From positions 62,001 through 126,000 of the forward strand of contig CBDEGK010000002.1 in NCBI GenBank assembly GCA_965237855.1: a stretch of 64,000 nucleotides of DNA, written 5' to 3'. Source of the DNA: CBDEGK01 sp965237855 (GTDB lineage Bacteria; Pseudomonadota; Gammaproteobacteria; Pseudomonadales; Halieaceae). The notes below the pieces were generated by a model, which was not told the DNA's origin, made no database searches, and worked only from the letters and a program-made list of their open reading frames with translations. Position numbers and translations under genes: made by a program. The stretch's first letter is position 1. Each line of letters opens with the position of its first letter. Shown here in pieces: positions 17,617 through 26,150 of the stretch.

Positions 17617-18122
17617 ATAGTCCTCTTGCCATAAAGCGGGTTGTCAGCGGGCCTTTCCACCTGTTCACCGCGAAACTTAATCTGTAGCCCTTTGAGAAAA
17701 TACCGCAGCACCTGGTCTTTGCACTCGCGGTAATTCCTGTGTCCGGGCCGCCGCATAAACGAACTTAACTCAGGCGCAGAAAGCTTAAATCCGGCCAACT
17801 CCACCGTGGCGATGATATCTGTCGATTGCAGGTTCAATGCGATCTTCAGTTTCATCAAGATGATATTGTTGGTGAGATGCTGCTCTGGTTTGGGCTGGGG
17901 GCCAGCTTTTTTGCCGCGTTTCTCACTAATCAAGCCGTTGAGGAAGGTGGCCAGCATGCGGTCGTTACAGGCTTCGAAGGCAGGGTCATCGTCCTTCAGC
18001 AGCCAGGCGATGATGTGACCACGCTTAACGGATAGGTCTGCCAGCGCGAATATTGCCATCATTTTCGCGTCATTGATGTCGAAGATGTAGCGGATACGCC
18101 GTAAAACGTCGTTGTTTGTCAT
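17613..18122 (-). CDS. yehS: DUF1456 family protein (YehS-like)
   Basis: A 169-residue protein starting MTNNDVLRRIRYIFDIND from the ATG at 18122; the open frame extends seven codons upstream, only to a TTG. It consists of two similar halves, each with a helical MAIFALADL…LLKDDD…ATFLNGLI type pattern, the second being ELAGFKLSAPELSSFMRRPGH followed by KDQVLRYFLKGL. This matches E. coli YehS in order and length apart from a short C-terminal extension. The biochemical role of the family is not established. The convergent AraC fragment lies downstream and a coupled 70-residue gene follows. Confidence 0.85.
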   Translation of the reverse strand: MTNNDVLRRIRYIFDINDAKMMAIFALADLSVKRGHIIAWLLKDDDPAFEACNDRMLATFLNGLISEKRGKKAGPQPKPEQHLTNNIILMKLKIALNLQSTDIIATVELAGFKLSAPELSSFMRRPGHRNYRECKDQVLRYFLKGLQIKFRGEQVERPADNPLYGKRTI

Positions 18123-18288
18123 TGTGGTAGTCTGCTGGGGCAATCGGTAAAGGTCAACTTATGGTACTGACAAGCCCACATCGAGCAAGAGCGACGCGGT
18201 AATCATTCTGAGGTAGTCTTGTTGTGGGGGTCGCACCCTGTTTCGAAATATCGATGTCGCGCGATTCGCAGACGTCCAATGGGGGAAT

Positions 18289-19320
18289 ATGCAGCACTTC
18301 AAAGTGTCTTTCGCGTTCACCGCCATCTGCCTGGTACTTGCCTGGTGGTGGGGTGTGGAAAGTTCCCGGTCAATCGCCACGGTCATGACCCTGGTTGTCA
18401 TCCTCGGCGTACTAGAAGTCAGCCTGTCGTTTGATAACGCGGTAGTGAACGCGTCAGTACTCAGGCACATGGACGAGAAGTGGCAGCGCTACTTCCTGAC
18501 CTGGGGCATTCTGATCGCTGTATTCGGGATGCGCCTTGTGTTCCCAGTGCTGATCATCGCGGTGACAGCAGGGCTCGCGCCTGACGATGTAGTAGCGATG
18601 GCCCTCAGTCACCCAGATCAATACGCACACCAACTTGAGGCATCGCACGTTCAAGTCGCAGCGTTTGGCGGCATGTTCCTGCTGCTTATTTTCCTGAGCT
18701 TTTTCTTTGATGAGAGCAAGACATTACACTGGCTCGGCAAGGTTGAGCAAAAACTAGCCGGCATTAGCAAACTACAGTCCGTCGAAATCATCGTCGCATT
18801 ATTGGCTTTGCTATTCGCACAGAGTTTCATTCCTGTTGAAGCCCGTGTTGGCGCCATGGTTTACGGTGTTAGTGGTGTTGTGCTTTTCGTGCTAATAGAC
18901 AGCTTGTCATCGCTGCTAAACCCTGAAAGTGCAAGAGCACTTCAACGCGGCGGCGCAATGGGCTTTGTCTACCTCGAAATCGTAGATGCGTCGTTTTCAT
19001 TTGACGGTGTGCTGGGTGCCTTTGCCATAACCAGTGACATCGTGGTTATTATGCTTGGCCTGGCTATTGGCGCGATGTTTGTGAGGAGCATGACCGTATT
19101 CCTGGTACGCAAAGGAACCCTTGAGGAATATGCCTTTCTTGAGCACGGTGCACATTATGCGATTGGTGCTCTGGCCATCATCATGCTCATTTCCATGTCC
19201 GTTTCGATACCCGAGCTGGTTACCGGGATGATAGGTGCGACACTGATTGGCCTGTCGCTGGTCTCATCGATCATTTACAAGCGCGAGCGGGCCGTTCGAG
19301 AGCCGCCTAGACGCTTGTGA
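18289..19320 (+). CDS. DUF475 / TerC-like integral membrane protein
   Basis: A 343-residue polytopic membrane protein of about nine helices. Two acidic intramembrane motifs of the TerC superfamily are visible: VLEVSLSFDNAVVNASVL near residues 43-60 and VYLEIVDASFSFDGVLGAFA in the second half. These repeats are thought to line a metal or ion path in TerC/DUF475 proteins, and some relatives are involved in manganese or tellurite handling. The ATG at 18289 follows a purine-rich GGGGGAAT. It is convergent with the BCCT transporter. No regulatory element (such as a yybP-ykoY riboswitch) was recognised upstream. Confidence 0.8.
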   Translation: MQHFKVSFAFTAICLVLAWWWGVESSRSIATVMTLVVILGVLEVSLSFDNAVVNASVLRHMDEKWQRYFLTWGILIAVFGMRLVFPVLIIAVTAGLAPDDVVAMALSHPDQYAHQLEASHVQVAAFGGMFLLLIFLSFFFDESKTLHWLGKVEQKLAGISKLQSVEIIVALLALLFAQSFIPVEARVGAMVYGVSGVVLFVLIDSLSSLLNPESARALQRGGAMGFVYLEIVDASFSFDGVLGAFAITSDIVVIMLGLAIGAMFVRSMTVFLVRKGTLEEYAFLEHGAHYAIGALAIIMLISMSVSIPELVTGMIGATLIGLSLVSSIIYKRERAVREPPRRL

Positions 19321-19342
19321 GCCAAGCTTGTCATCAAACCAA

Positions 19343-20527
19343 CTACGAACCTATGACGGACCTTGAATGGTCTTTGAAAGCACCTGATTTGTGAAACAGT
19401 TGGTAGCCAAAACAAACAAAGTACAGCCCAATAACTACCGCGCCAACCCATTCAATTTTTAGAAAATCGAACTGAAACAGCAGGGTTAGCAAAGCGAGTA
19501 GCCCGACGTTAAAAAGCAAGTATCTGGGCTTGCCTAGTCGAGCGACCGTAAATTGCAAATTGTCGGTATACAGGCGTACCAAAGAGTCCAAAGAGTTGAT
19601 AACAAATATTACCCCGACTACCACCATAGTGAGATTGATGACACCAGCGGTTGCAATACCGTTGAGGTGATAGTGGTAGATGACGCCAAACCACAAGGCG
19701 ATAGGTATGGAGGGAAAAATCAGCATGGCGGCAAAGACTTGATAGGCTTTCAAGCCGCCAATGAATCGTGCCGTAAACTGACCAATCATGATGCTCCATG
19801 CAAACCACCAAAAAAGATAGAAGGCATGGTAGTCATTCAGCGGCAACACGAATCTTTGAATGTTGCCAAAATAGTTACCTAGAAGGCGCACAGAGTTCAT
19901 CACATCCAAGGGCGGGCTTTCATCGGTAAACAGCAACAGAGTCCAGAGAAATCCGATCAGACCTATAAAGAGCCATGTGGTTGATACGCTCAATATCTTC
20001 ACGTACCGGAGCTCGGTGCTTGAATACACCGCCGCACAAATGGCAACGAAGACAATGGCGTAAAACAGCGGGATGATGCTCTCGCCGTCTCCATAATTGG
20101 GTAAATACCACGGCAAGTTGCTTAACAGGAGATGCGCGGTAAAAGCGCAAGTGCCAATTATGATGATGTTGTTAACCCATTTGACCCAGAGTATTTCAAA
20201 AAAACGTAGCTGAGGTTCGATGATACAAAAGTAAAAGCAGGTAAGGAAGTAAAAGCTCCATATAAGAAACCCCCAGTAGCCAAACTCAATCGCCAGTGGA
20301 TTGGAGAAAGCATATTCAGGATGCGCGGCCAAATTTCCATAGTCCGCAAATTCGGTTAAGGGGAACATGATCAGGCCGACATCGAGACCCGACGTAAACA
20401 AGATAGCTATAAAGGTAAAGGTAGAGGTGGGGTTAACTCCCATGCACTCAACCTTCCCCCACTTGAGCAGAATGGCCGTAACAGCCAGTAAAGTAAAAAT
20501 TACACCCGCGCTAAGCCACAGTTCCAT
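19343..20527 (-). CDS. Short BCCT-family transporter (choline/betaine type)
   Basis: A 394-residue membrane protein with about ten hydrophobic helices. The segment FWWFAWSIMIGQFTARFIGG matches the BCCT hallmark in the eighth core helix, and GLIMFPLTEFADYG matches the GMXF…E region of the first core repeat. BCCT proteins usually have about 500-700 residues, so this copy lacks outer helices or termini. The ATG at 20527 starts 8 bp after the betA-like gene; the open frame reaches further upstream but only within that gene. Coupling to a choline-dehydrogenase-like gene suggests uptake of choline or a related quaternary amine. Confidence 0.7.
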   Translation of the reverse strand: MELWLSAGVIFTLLAVTAILLKWGKVECMGVNPTSTFTFIAILFTSGLDVGLIMFPLTEFADYGNLAAHPEYAFSNPLAIEFGYWGFLIWSFYFLTCFYFCIIEPQLRFFEILWVKWVNNIIIIGTCAFTAHLLLSNLPWYLPNYGDGESIIPLFYAIVFVAICAAVYSSTELRYVKILSVSTTWLFIGLIGFLWTLLLFTDESPPLDVMNSVRLLGNYFGNIQRFVLPLNDYHAFYLFWWFAWSIMIGQFTARFIGGLKAYQVFAAMLIFPSIPIALWFGVIYHYHLNGIATAGVINLTMVVVGVIFVINSLDSLVRLYTDNLQFTVARLGKPRYLLFNVGLLALLTLLFQFDFLKIEWVGAVVIGLYFVCFGYQLFHKSGAFKDHSRSVIGS

Positions 20528-20534
20528 GAATACC

Positions 20535-22211
20535 CTACAGTTGAGCGCTGCGTTGGGATTGCTGCCAGCTGCCATCATTGACGACGCTGGCGTTCTCTGG
20601 AGGTAGTGGTTGGCAACCCAGAATAATATCAGCCGCTTTCTCGGCCACCATAATGGTGGGCGCATTTAGATTGCCATTGGTAATGGTGGGAAATATCGAC
20701 GAGTCGACCACTCGCAATCCTTCAATACCGTGCACCTGGGTTTGAGAATTGACCACGGCCATCGTGTCTTCGCCCATTTTGCAGGAGCAGGAAGGGTGGT
20801 ACGCGCTTTCAGTGTTGGCGCGCACAAATTCGTCAATTTGTTCGGTGGTTTGTATGTCTGCGCCAGGCTGAATTTCCTCGCCTCGGTACTCATCAAAGGC
20901 CGGCTGATGGATGATCTCGCGGGTCAGGCGAACACAGCTCCTGAAACCTTCAACGTCGTCTGGGTGCTGTAGGTAATTGAATTGAATGCTTGGTGCGTCA
21001 TCAGGATTGGCAGTTTTGACAGTGACGGCGCCGCGACTTTTGGGTTTGTTATGGCCTATGTGTACCTGAAAGCCGTGACCGGCAAACGCGCTCTTGCCGT
21101 CGTAGCGCATGGCGGCGGGTAGAAAATGGTACTGTAGATCAGGCCATTCGACCCCGGGTTTGGAACGAATAAAGCCACAAGATTCAAAGTGATTGGTGGC
21201 TCCCAAGCCATCTCTGAACAATAACCAGCGGGCGCCAATCATGGCTTTTGAGAATAAGCCCAGCTTGCCATTGATGGTAATGGGTTGCTTGCACTTGAAT
21301 TGAAAGTAGAACTCCAGGTGGTCCTGCAAATTTTTGCCGACACCGGGTAGATGATGATGGGTTTTAATGCCCGCTTTGCTCAGATCTTGTTCGTCGCCTA
21401 TACCCGACAATTGCAGAATATGGGGTGACCCAATAGAGCCAGCGCTGAGGATTACCTCGCTATTGCTGTGAGCAATATGTTCTTTGCCCTTGATTTTATA
21501 GCTCACCCCGACGGCTCGCTTTTTCTCCAGCAGAACTCTTTGTACTTTGGCATGGGTGACTATGGTCAGGTTGGGGCGTTGTTTGACAGGGGCCAGGTAG
21601 GCTCTGCTAGCTGAGCAGCGCACACCCTTGTCAATATTCATATCCATTGCACCAAAGCCTTCTTGCTGGCCTGCATTGTAATCTCCGGTTAAGGGGTAGC
21701 CGGCTTCGTGTCCGGCGCGAATAAAGGCGCGGTACAGGGGGTTTTGCATTTGATTGCCGTTGTTGCTCTTGAGTGGGCCTTCATCGCCCCGGTGCGAGTT
21801 GCCACCCAGGTGCCAGCTCTCCGCACGTTTAAAGTAGGGCAGACAGTCTTGATAGCTCCAGCCGTTAGCGCCGAGCTGCTGCCACTCGTCAAAGTCCTTG
21901 GCATGGCCGCGCACATACACCATGCCATTAATTGAAGAGGAGCCACCCAATACCTTGCCGCGAGGGCAGTGCATTTTTCGGTTGTTTAAATGGGGCTCTG
22001 CTTCGGTGTGAAATTGCCAGGCGTACTTGCTGCTGTTCATTGGGATGGAAAGCGCCGAGGGCATTTTGATAAAAATACTGCGGTCGCTACCCCCCGTCTC
22101 TAACAACCATACCGAGTTGTTGGCATTGGCGCTTAGACGATTAGCCAGAACACAGCCGGCAGAGCCTGCGCCGACCACGATATAGTCAAATTGGTTTTCT
22201 GAACCACCCAT
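20535..22211 (-). CDS. betA: GMC oxidoreductase, choline dehydrogenase-like
   Basis: A 558-residue GMC flavoprotein, the same length as E. coli BetA. FAD motif VVGAGSAGCVLANRL begins at residue 13; GMC signatures GKVLGGSSSINGMVYVRG and LSAGSIGSPHILQLSGIG follow. The catalytic His is in ESAYHPSCSCKMG and the partner Asn is in TNGNLNAPTIMV. BetA oxidises choline to betaine aldehyde at the membrane. The BCCT gene is 7 bp downstream, and no betB or betI is seen nearby, so aldehyde oxidation must be done elsewhere or by this enzyme. Other GMC alcohol substrates are possible. Confidence 0.82.
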   Translation of the reverse strand: MGGSENQFDYIVVGAGSAGCVLANRLSANANNSVWLLETGGSDRSIFIKMPSALSIPMNSSKYAWQFHTEAEPHLNNRKMHCPRGKVLGGSSSINGMVYVRGHAKDFDEWQQLGANGWSYQDCLPYFKRAESWHLGGNSHRGDEGPLKSNNGNQMQNPLYRAFIRAGHEAGYPLTGDYNAGQQEGFGAMDMNIDKGVRCSASRAYLAPVKQRPNLTIVTHAKVQRVLLEKKRAVGVSYKIKGKEHIAHSNSEVILSAGSIGSPHILQLSGIGDEQDLSKAGIKTHHHLPGVGKNLQDHLEFYFQFKCKQPITINGKLGLFSKAMIGARWLLFRDGLGATNHFESCGFIRSKPGVEWPDLQYHFLPAAMRYDGKSAFAGHGFQVHIGHNKPKSRGAVTVKTANPDDAPSIQFNYLQHPDDVEGFRSCVRLTREIIHQPAFDEYRGEEIQPGADIQTTEQIDEFVRANTESAYHPSCSCKMGEDTMAVVNSQTQVHGIEGLRVVDSSIFPTITNGNLNAPTIMVAEKAADIILGCQPLPPENASVVNDGSWQQSQRSAQL

Positions 22212-22260
22212 GTGCCCAGCATAGTCGGATGCTCAATCCATGTATAACTATATGAGTTGT

Positions 22261-22336
22261 ATATGAATGGTGGGCTCCACCTCGGCGCCCGGGCCAGGCG
22301 CCCCCGGCGATTCGAATCGGAATGCCGTCGGAATGC
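22261..22336 (-). repeat. tRNA-derived repeat, copy A
   Basis: This 76-bp stretch matches 23939-24014 with only five differences. Read on the minus strand, it contains a T-arm-like GATTCGAATC, a GC-rich palindromic segment (GGCGCC…GGGCGCC), and ends CCACCATTCATAT. CCATTCATAT also follows the intact tRNA-Arg. A 19-bp match to the common block (AGGCGGCAGATCACTCCAG) starts at 22355. No complete cloverleaf can be folded. The rest of 22337-22523 has no gene; it contains only a CCGCACTCGG-type GC-rich stretch and the presumed promoter of the next gene. Confidence 0.6.
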
Positions 22337-22523
22337 AATAACACCCAGCCAATATAGGCGGCAGATCACTCCAGAAATTTAGGAGTGGGCCGCACTCGGA
22401 CGTGGGGAGAGTAGGGCAGTGGGGTAGTAAGTGAAAGAAAGGTTAACTTGTCGATACCCCTTTTACTGTACATTGGGTGATCCAAGCGCTTAACGTACCC
22501 GCAGATTTTACAAGGAGAATATA

Positions 22524-22904
22524 ATGAACATACTAGACATTACCCGACCCTCACTACTGATATTTCTGATGCTACTGTTCAGTGTGCCCCTCAACGCTGA
22601 CCAGGTTCCAGATCCAGCAGCAGATCAGAAAAAAGCAATCGATCAAATGCATCACAAATTACATGATGATCAGGCGTCTTTTAAGAGAAAAGAGGCACAG
22701 GCACTGAAAGAACTCAATGAGATGACCATTCGTGAGGACGTCAAGATTGAAGATGTGAACGCCAAGATTGACGAACTGATGGCGGCACAAACGCAGATTA
22801 TGCGTCTTCGATATGGTCATCTGGTGGAGATGCGGGCGATACTGACCGACGAGCAAAAGGTTGGTTATGATAAAGGCGTGTTAAGTCGCTCGGCAGTGAA
22901 GTAA
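22524..22904 (+). CDS. Small periplasmic protein, Spy/CpxP or metal-sensor type
   Basis: A 126-residue secreted protein. The signal peptide is PSLLIFLMLLFSVPLNA with cleavage after NA-D (about residue 25). The mature part is almost entirely helical and charged, with a C-terminal LTDEQK motif, as found in Spy/CpxP and in periplasmic heavy-metal sensor (metal_resist) proteins. AAGGAGAATATA provides a strong ribosome-binding site. Such proteins act as periplasmic chaperones or metal-response factors. No metal resistance gene is adjacent, and the surroundings are repeat-rich accessory DNA. Confidence 0.65.
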   Translation: MNILDITRPSLLIFLMLLFSVPLNADQVPDPAADQKKAIDQMHHKLHDDQASFKRKEAQALKELNEMTIREDVKIEDVNAKIDELMAAQTQIMRLRYGHLVEMRAILTDEQKVGYDKGVLSRSAVK

Positions 22905-23198
22905 CTTTTCGGAAAAGGCGGGGAGGGGCTGCCGGGAGGGTATTGCCGAGTTAACTTGCCGATCTTGGCTTGATCTGCGCCCAGAGCGAATGCGGACTTA
23001 AGAAGGCGTATTGCCCAAGGACCGACAATTAGAACTTAAAGCGGAAAAAGTGGCGAGGAACCAGGCCAATTATCGTCTGGTATGCTGGTATTGCATTCCC
23101 TGTGAATGACACTGCGATTGGGTCGATTCAACAACGATCCCGGCGCACAACTCCCCGGGTCGGGCGGCGGTCACTGGCCCTGAATAGAGAAGGCGAGC
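22905..23198. other. Gene-free stretch with a 3'-end repeat motif
   Basis: About 290 bp between the Spy-like gene and the membrane protein. A short repeat related to GGGTATTGCCAAATTAACTG occurs at 22938 and again at 23841, both just downstream of genes. No RNA gene or convincing hairpin terminator was recognised in the rest. Confidence 0.35.
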
Positions 23199-23828
23199 AT
23201 GGAACTGGAACTAATTAGAGCGGCTCTTCTCGGTGCAGCGCCCGTCGCATTCTTTACCTTCCTGATCCTCCAATGGTCGATTGCCAGTGGCAGGTTGAGC
23301 CGGTTCGAAGATGAGAAAGACCTGCGGCGTCAGTACAAGGCAAGCTCCAGGGCTGCGAAAGAGTCCCGCAAAGCCAGGAAAGCAGGCGGGGGCGCCGACG
23401 CGCAGCCATATGATGATCAACCGTTATTTCACAAGCGGGCGGTGGGAGACATCTTCCACAACAAGGTCATGTTCTTTGGCAGCGGCTTTTACGGCACGAT
23501 GGCGGTGCTCACCTACATCCTGATTGAGATCCTGGAGATATGGACGTTTCTTGTTGGCATGCTCAGCCCCACAACCTGGATCGATAAAATTGGCCTGGAT
23601 CTCCTTATCGATTTTTTTGTCAATTCATTGACCAACCTGGTTGCCGCCTTTGTATGGTTTGCCACCTTGCCCGAGTACATCTATATCGACAATGGATTCA
23701 TCTGGTTGGCGGCGGCCTATCTCGGCTACCTGGGTGGATTGAGACTAACGGCGACCCGGGGTGATGAGATCTGGGAAAAGATGCTGAATTATATCGGCGA
23801 GTTAAAGGACAAGTTACCGCCGCGTTAG
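23199..23828 (+). CDS. Membrane protein of unknown function
   Basis: A 209-residue protein with about three to four membrane helices: residues 5-25 (AALLGAAPVAFFTFLILQW), about 95-125 (FYGTMAVLTYILIEILEIWT…), about 135-160 (LLIDFFVNSLTNLVAAFVWF) and about 170-185 (FIWLAAAYLGYLGGLRL). A basic, coiled cytoplasmic segment (KASSRAAKESRKARKAGGG) lies between helices one and two. I do not recognise the family. AGAAGGCGAGC precedes the ATG. The gene stands alone in the repeat-rich region, and its base composition by eye is like that of its neighbours. Confidence 0.6.
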   Translation: MELELIRAALLGAAPVAFFTFLILQWSIASGRLSRFEDEKDLRRQYKASSRAAKESRKARKAGGGADAQPYDDQPLFHKRAVGDIFHNKVMFFGSGFYGTMAVLTYILIEILEIWTFLVGMLSPTTWIDKIGLDLLIDFFVNSLTNLVAAFVWFATLPEYIYIDNGFIWLAAAYLGYLGGLRLTATRGDEIWEKMLNYIGELKDKLPPR

Positions 23829-23900
23829 TTGCGAGATATTGGGTATTGCCAAATTAACTGCCAGTCATGAGTAGAATCTGATCCATAGCCAACCTCAGAA

Positions 23901-24048
23901 AGGCGGCAGATCACTCCAGCACTAACTCTATGATTTTTATATGAATGGTCGGCTCCGACTCGGCGCCCGGGCTAGGCGCCCCTGGCGATTCGAATCGGAA
24001 TGCCGTCGGAATGCCGCACCACCAGACCGACCTGCCGCTTAGGAGGCG
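23901..24048 (-). repeat. tRNA-derived repeat, copy B, with a tRNA-Arg anticodon-arm fragment
   Basis: The block starts with the common AGGCGGCAGATCACTCCAG…ATGATTT…ATATGAATGGT sequence (23901-23949) that also flanks the intact tRNA-Arg at 29919-29967. It continues with 76 bp nearly identical to copy A (23939-24014). It ends with 22 bp (24027-24048) identical to the anticodon-arm part of tRNA-Arg (29990-30011). Read on the minus strand, this is tRNA-Arg 5' sequence, an inserted GC-rich segment with a T-arm-like core, and then tRNA-Arg 3'-flank. It is not a functional tRNA. Confidence 0.65.
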
Positions 24049-24112
24049 CGTGCTAACAGTGGGCCGCACGTGGCTGCGGGAACCGTTCAAGAGCTGGATT
24101 TTCGGGGATATA

Positions 24113-25090
24113 TCAATGCAGTTGCCAGGTTGAGGTAACCGCCGCTCGAATCGCCAATACGGTGGCCAAACCGTCACTGTGCAGCACAAGATCCTGCTCT
24201 AAGACGCGTGTCGAGTAATGCCACCCGGCTGGAACGGGATCACCCGTCAGCGCATCCGCGCTCTGGAAGTCGGGGTCGGTAAAATCTTCAGACTCCACCT
24301 CGTAGGCGAAAAGAATGTAGACATTCCCCTCAGGGTCGGTCAATTCGTGCACCCGGGTGTTGGCCGGATAGCGAAACATGGAGTACCGTTCAACTTCGGT
24401 CACCGCTATCACCCCACCACCGCCGGACTCCAGTAAAAGGCCACTGCGTACCACGGCAATCAACTTGTATTCATTACCGGGCATGTCTGGCAAAAAGTCG
24501 ACGGAAGTGGGCTCGCCCTCGACCGAAGGCGTACTCAGTAATGTCCCGATTGGGAGCGCTACCTGGACTGGTCCTTTGCTCCAGCCGGTCGGCGGCTCAA
24601 TGGTTGCCTGCTGGGCGATAGAGCATTCGGTACATTCGTAGGCTAAATTGGAAAACAGGCTGTCGTCGGTGTTCTTGATCATCTTGTGGGTAAATGCGCC
24701 CAACATACCGGTCTGCGTAAACACGGCAGTGGCGGGCGGAAATTCTATCTCGGGCCAGGTTTGGTCAGTGTGCTCTACCCAATCCTGGCTGATGCTGATA
24801 TCACACAACAGTGGCGTATCGTCTGCGCTACAACCTGATCTATTAGCCCATCCCACAAAATGCCAGCCAGGGCGAGGAATAGCTTCATAACTCACGGCGT
24901 AATTTTCAGCTATAACTTCATTTTCTGTACAGCGCTGGGAACTGGCCTGAAAGTCTTCCAAGGTACAACCCCGCACCCCCCCCAGGCGCTCTACAATATC
25001 GCCTTCGCCGAGAACGGATAGCGGGTGTTTACAGGCTGTTAACGACACAGCCAAGATCACGAGAACAGACAATCGCATCTTAAGAATCAC
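24113..25090 (-). CDS. Lipoprotein of unknown function
   Basis: A 325-residue protein with a lipoprotein signal: MRLSVLVILAVSLTAC, with the lipobox cysteine at residue 20. The GTG at 25090 is preferred because AGAGGG precedes it at good spacing; the internal ATG at 25078 has no such site. An IPRPGWHFVGWANRSGC segment resembles one unit of the bacterial-repeat (InlB/Flg_new-like) modules found in marine surface proteins. The rest is beta-rich and has several cysteines that could form disulfides. Function is unknown. A truncated GMC oxidoreductase fragment lies directly upstream on the same strand. Confidence 0.65.
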   Translation of the reverse strand: MILKMRLSVLVILAVSLTACKHPLSVLGEGDIVERLGGVRGCTLEDFQASSQRCTENEVIAENYAVSYEAIPRPGWHFVGWANRSGCSADDTPLLCDISISQDWVEHTDQTWPEIEFPPATAVFTQTGMLGAFTHKMIKNTDDSLFSNLAYECTECSIAQQATIEPPTGWSKGPVQVALPIGTLLSTPSVEGEPTSVDFLPDMPGNEYKLIAVVRSGLLLESGGGGVIAVTEVERYSMFRYPANTRVHELTDPEGNVYILFAYEVESEDFTDPDFQSADALTGDPVPAGWHYSTRVLEQDLVLHSDGLATVLAIRAAVTSTWQLH

Positions 25091-25094
25091 AACA

Positions 25095-25310
25095 TCACCC
25101 TCTTCTTAGATAGGCTGGGTCGCCAGCAACCGCGTGTGCGCAAGGCCCGCGAGTCGATGGACATGGGCAGTGCGATACTGCGGCTGGGCGCATATGGCCA
25201 CCCTGTTCCAGGCAGAGTATACGCATGCGCGTGTCGGCCAGGCTCCAAGCCACGGCGGCCCCGGAAGCACCGGCACCAATAATCAGTACATCAACGGGTT
25301 CGTTGGCCAC
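25095..25310 (-). pseudogene. GMC oxidoreductase remnant (N-terminal FAD-binding piece only)
   Basis: The 71-codon frame begins MANEPVDVLIIGAGASGAAV and runs through ILCLEQGG, which is the beta-alpha-beta FAD motif of GMC dehydrogenases. The following residues (HMRPAAVSHCPCPST…) no longer look like the family, and there is no downstream domain. A full family member would be about 500-550 residues. It is a deletion remnant in the eroded region. Confidence 0.75.
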
Positions 25311-25487
25311 GGCGTCTCCTCTCCGAGTCCCGGTGCGCCAGTGGAGCCCGTTTGCTGGGCTCCAGCAGCTTGATCAATATTTTGGCATAATTAATGCCAC
25401 ATGTTGATAGCAGCCTATAGTAGAGCCAAGCGATGTGTCAACGTCTCACGAGTGGTCTGGTCTGTCAGGACGCAATACTATAGAAAA

Positions 25488-25560
25488 TGGCGGGCCCGGA
25501 AGGATTTGAATCCGAACGCGGCCCGCTCCCACCTGCCGATTATGAGTCGGATGCTCCGAA
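25488..25560 (-). pseudogene. Degenerate tRNA-like sequence (CAU anticodon arm)
   Basis: Read on the minus strand, GAGCATCCGACTCATAATCGG gives a D-arm end, a short stem and the loop CTCATAA, whose anticodon would be CAU (Met or Ile2). A T-arm-like GGATTCAAATCC and the end GGGCCCGCCA follow. The 5' acceptor strand and a proper D arm are missing and the T stem does not pair fully. It is a remnant, not a working tRNA. It lies directly before common-repeat copy C. Confidence 0.45.
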
Positions 25561-25561
25561 C

Positions 25562-25640
25562 CCACACACCCACCACCTCTGCCCCATAGCCAGTACCAAA
25601 AAGGCGGCAGATCACTCCAGCACTAACTCTATGATTTATA
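25562..25640. repeat. Common repeat, copy C, cut by the IS481 remnant
   Basis: These 79 bp match 29879-29960 (upstream flank of tRNA-Arg as read on the plus strand): CCACACACCCACC…CTCTG…CCCATA…AAAAAGGCGGCAGATCAC…CTATGATTT. The match stops at ATGATTTATAT, where the IS481-type end begins, so the insertion sequence landed in or next to this repeat. Confidence 0.65.
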
Positions 25641-26118
25641 TGTAGTACCTGAGACATAGCTTACAGATTATACCGGAGACATGGTTTACACATTAGAGCA
25701 TTTGGGAGAGCCCAAATGCCTTGGAATGAGTGTAAACCGATGGATGAACGTCTTAAGTTTGTAGCTCGCTTGCTCGAAGGCGAGAAGATGTCTGCCGTAT
25801 GCCGGGACTTTGGTATTTCCCGGGTGACAGGCTACAAGATTTTTAACCGCTACAAAGACTGCGGCCTCGATGGCCTGCAAGATCGAAGTCGTCGACCCTA
25901 CCGCCATGCAAATAAACTGCCGTTCCAGATAGAGCGAACCATCCTGGCAATCAAGAAGGAACACTCCACCTGGGGTGCACCCAAGATCCGCGAGAAGTTG
26001 ATCAGGGCCTATCCCATGATTAAACCTCCAGCCAAGAGCACGGTTCATGCTGTTTTAGATCGCCATGGATTGGTAAAGCGGCGCAAACGCCGACGTTACC
26101 GTGCACAGGGCACTTTGT
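25641..26118 (+). mobile_element. IS481-family element, 3' part lost
   Basis: The left end has the repeated ACCTGAGACATAGCTTACAG / ACCGGAGACATGGTTTACAC pattern of IS481-type termini. It is followed by the transposase N-terminus. The element stops abruptly at about 26118, where an IS3-group element starts, and no right half is found beyond that element. The remainder was therefore deleted or moved, not merely split. Confidence 0.72.
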
Positions 26119-26150
26119 TGTGGTCAACTAATTCTGGACACTTTGCTTAA
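25716..26150 (+). pseudogene. IS481-family transposase, truncated
   Basis: The frame starts MPWNECKPMDERLKFVARLL, the usual IS481 transposase start, and continues through the helix-turn-helix CRDFGISRVTGYKIFNRY and the linker KRRKRRRYRAQGT. From RAQGT on, the expected catalytic domain is replaced by 12 codons read out of the invading IS3-group element. About 130 of the usual 300 or more residues are left, with no DDE core, so it is inactive. Confidence 0.8.

Noticed and set aside
22261..24048. Functional tRNA genes or integron attC sites
   Set aside because: No full cloverleaf folds, and no attC core-site pairs (RYYYAAC…GTTRRRY) with matching arms or an integrase gene were found.
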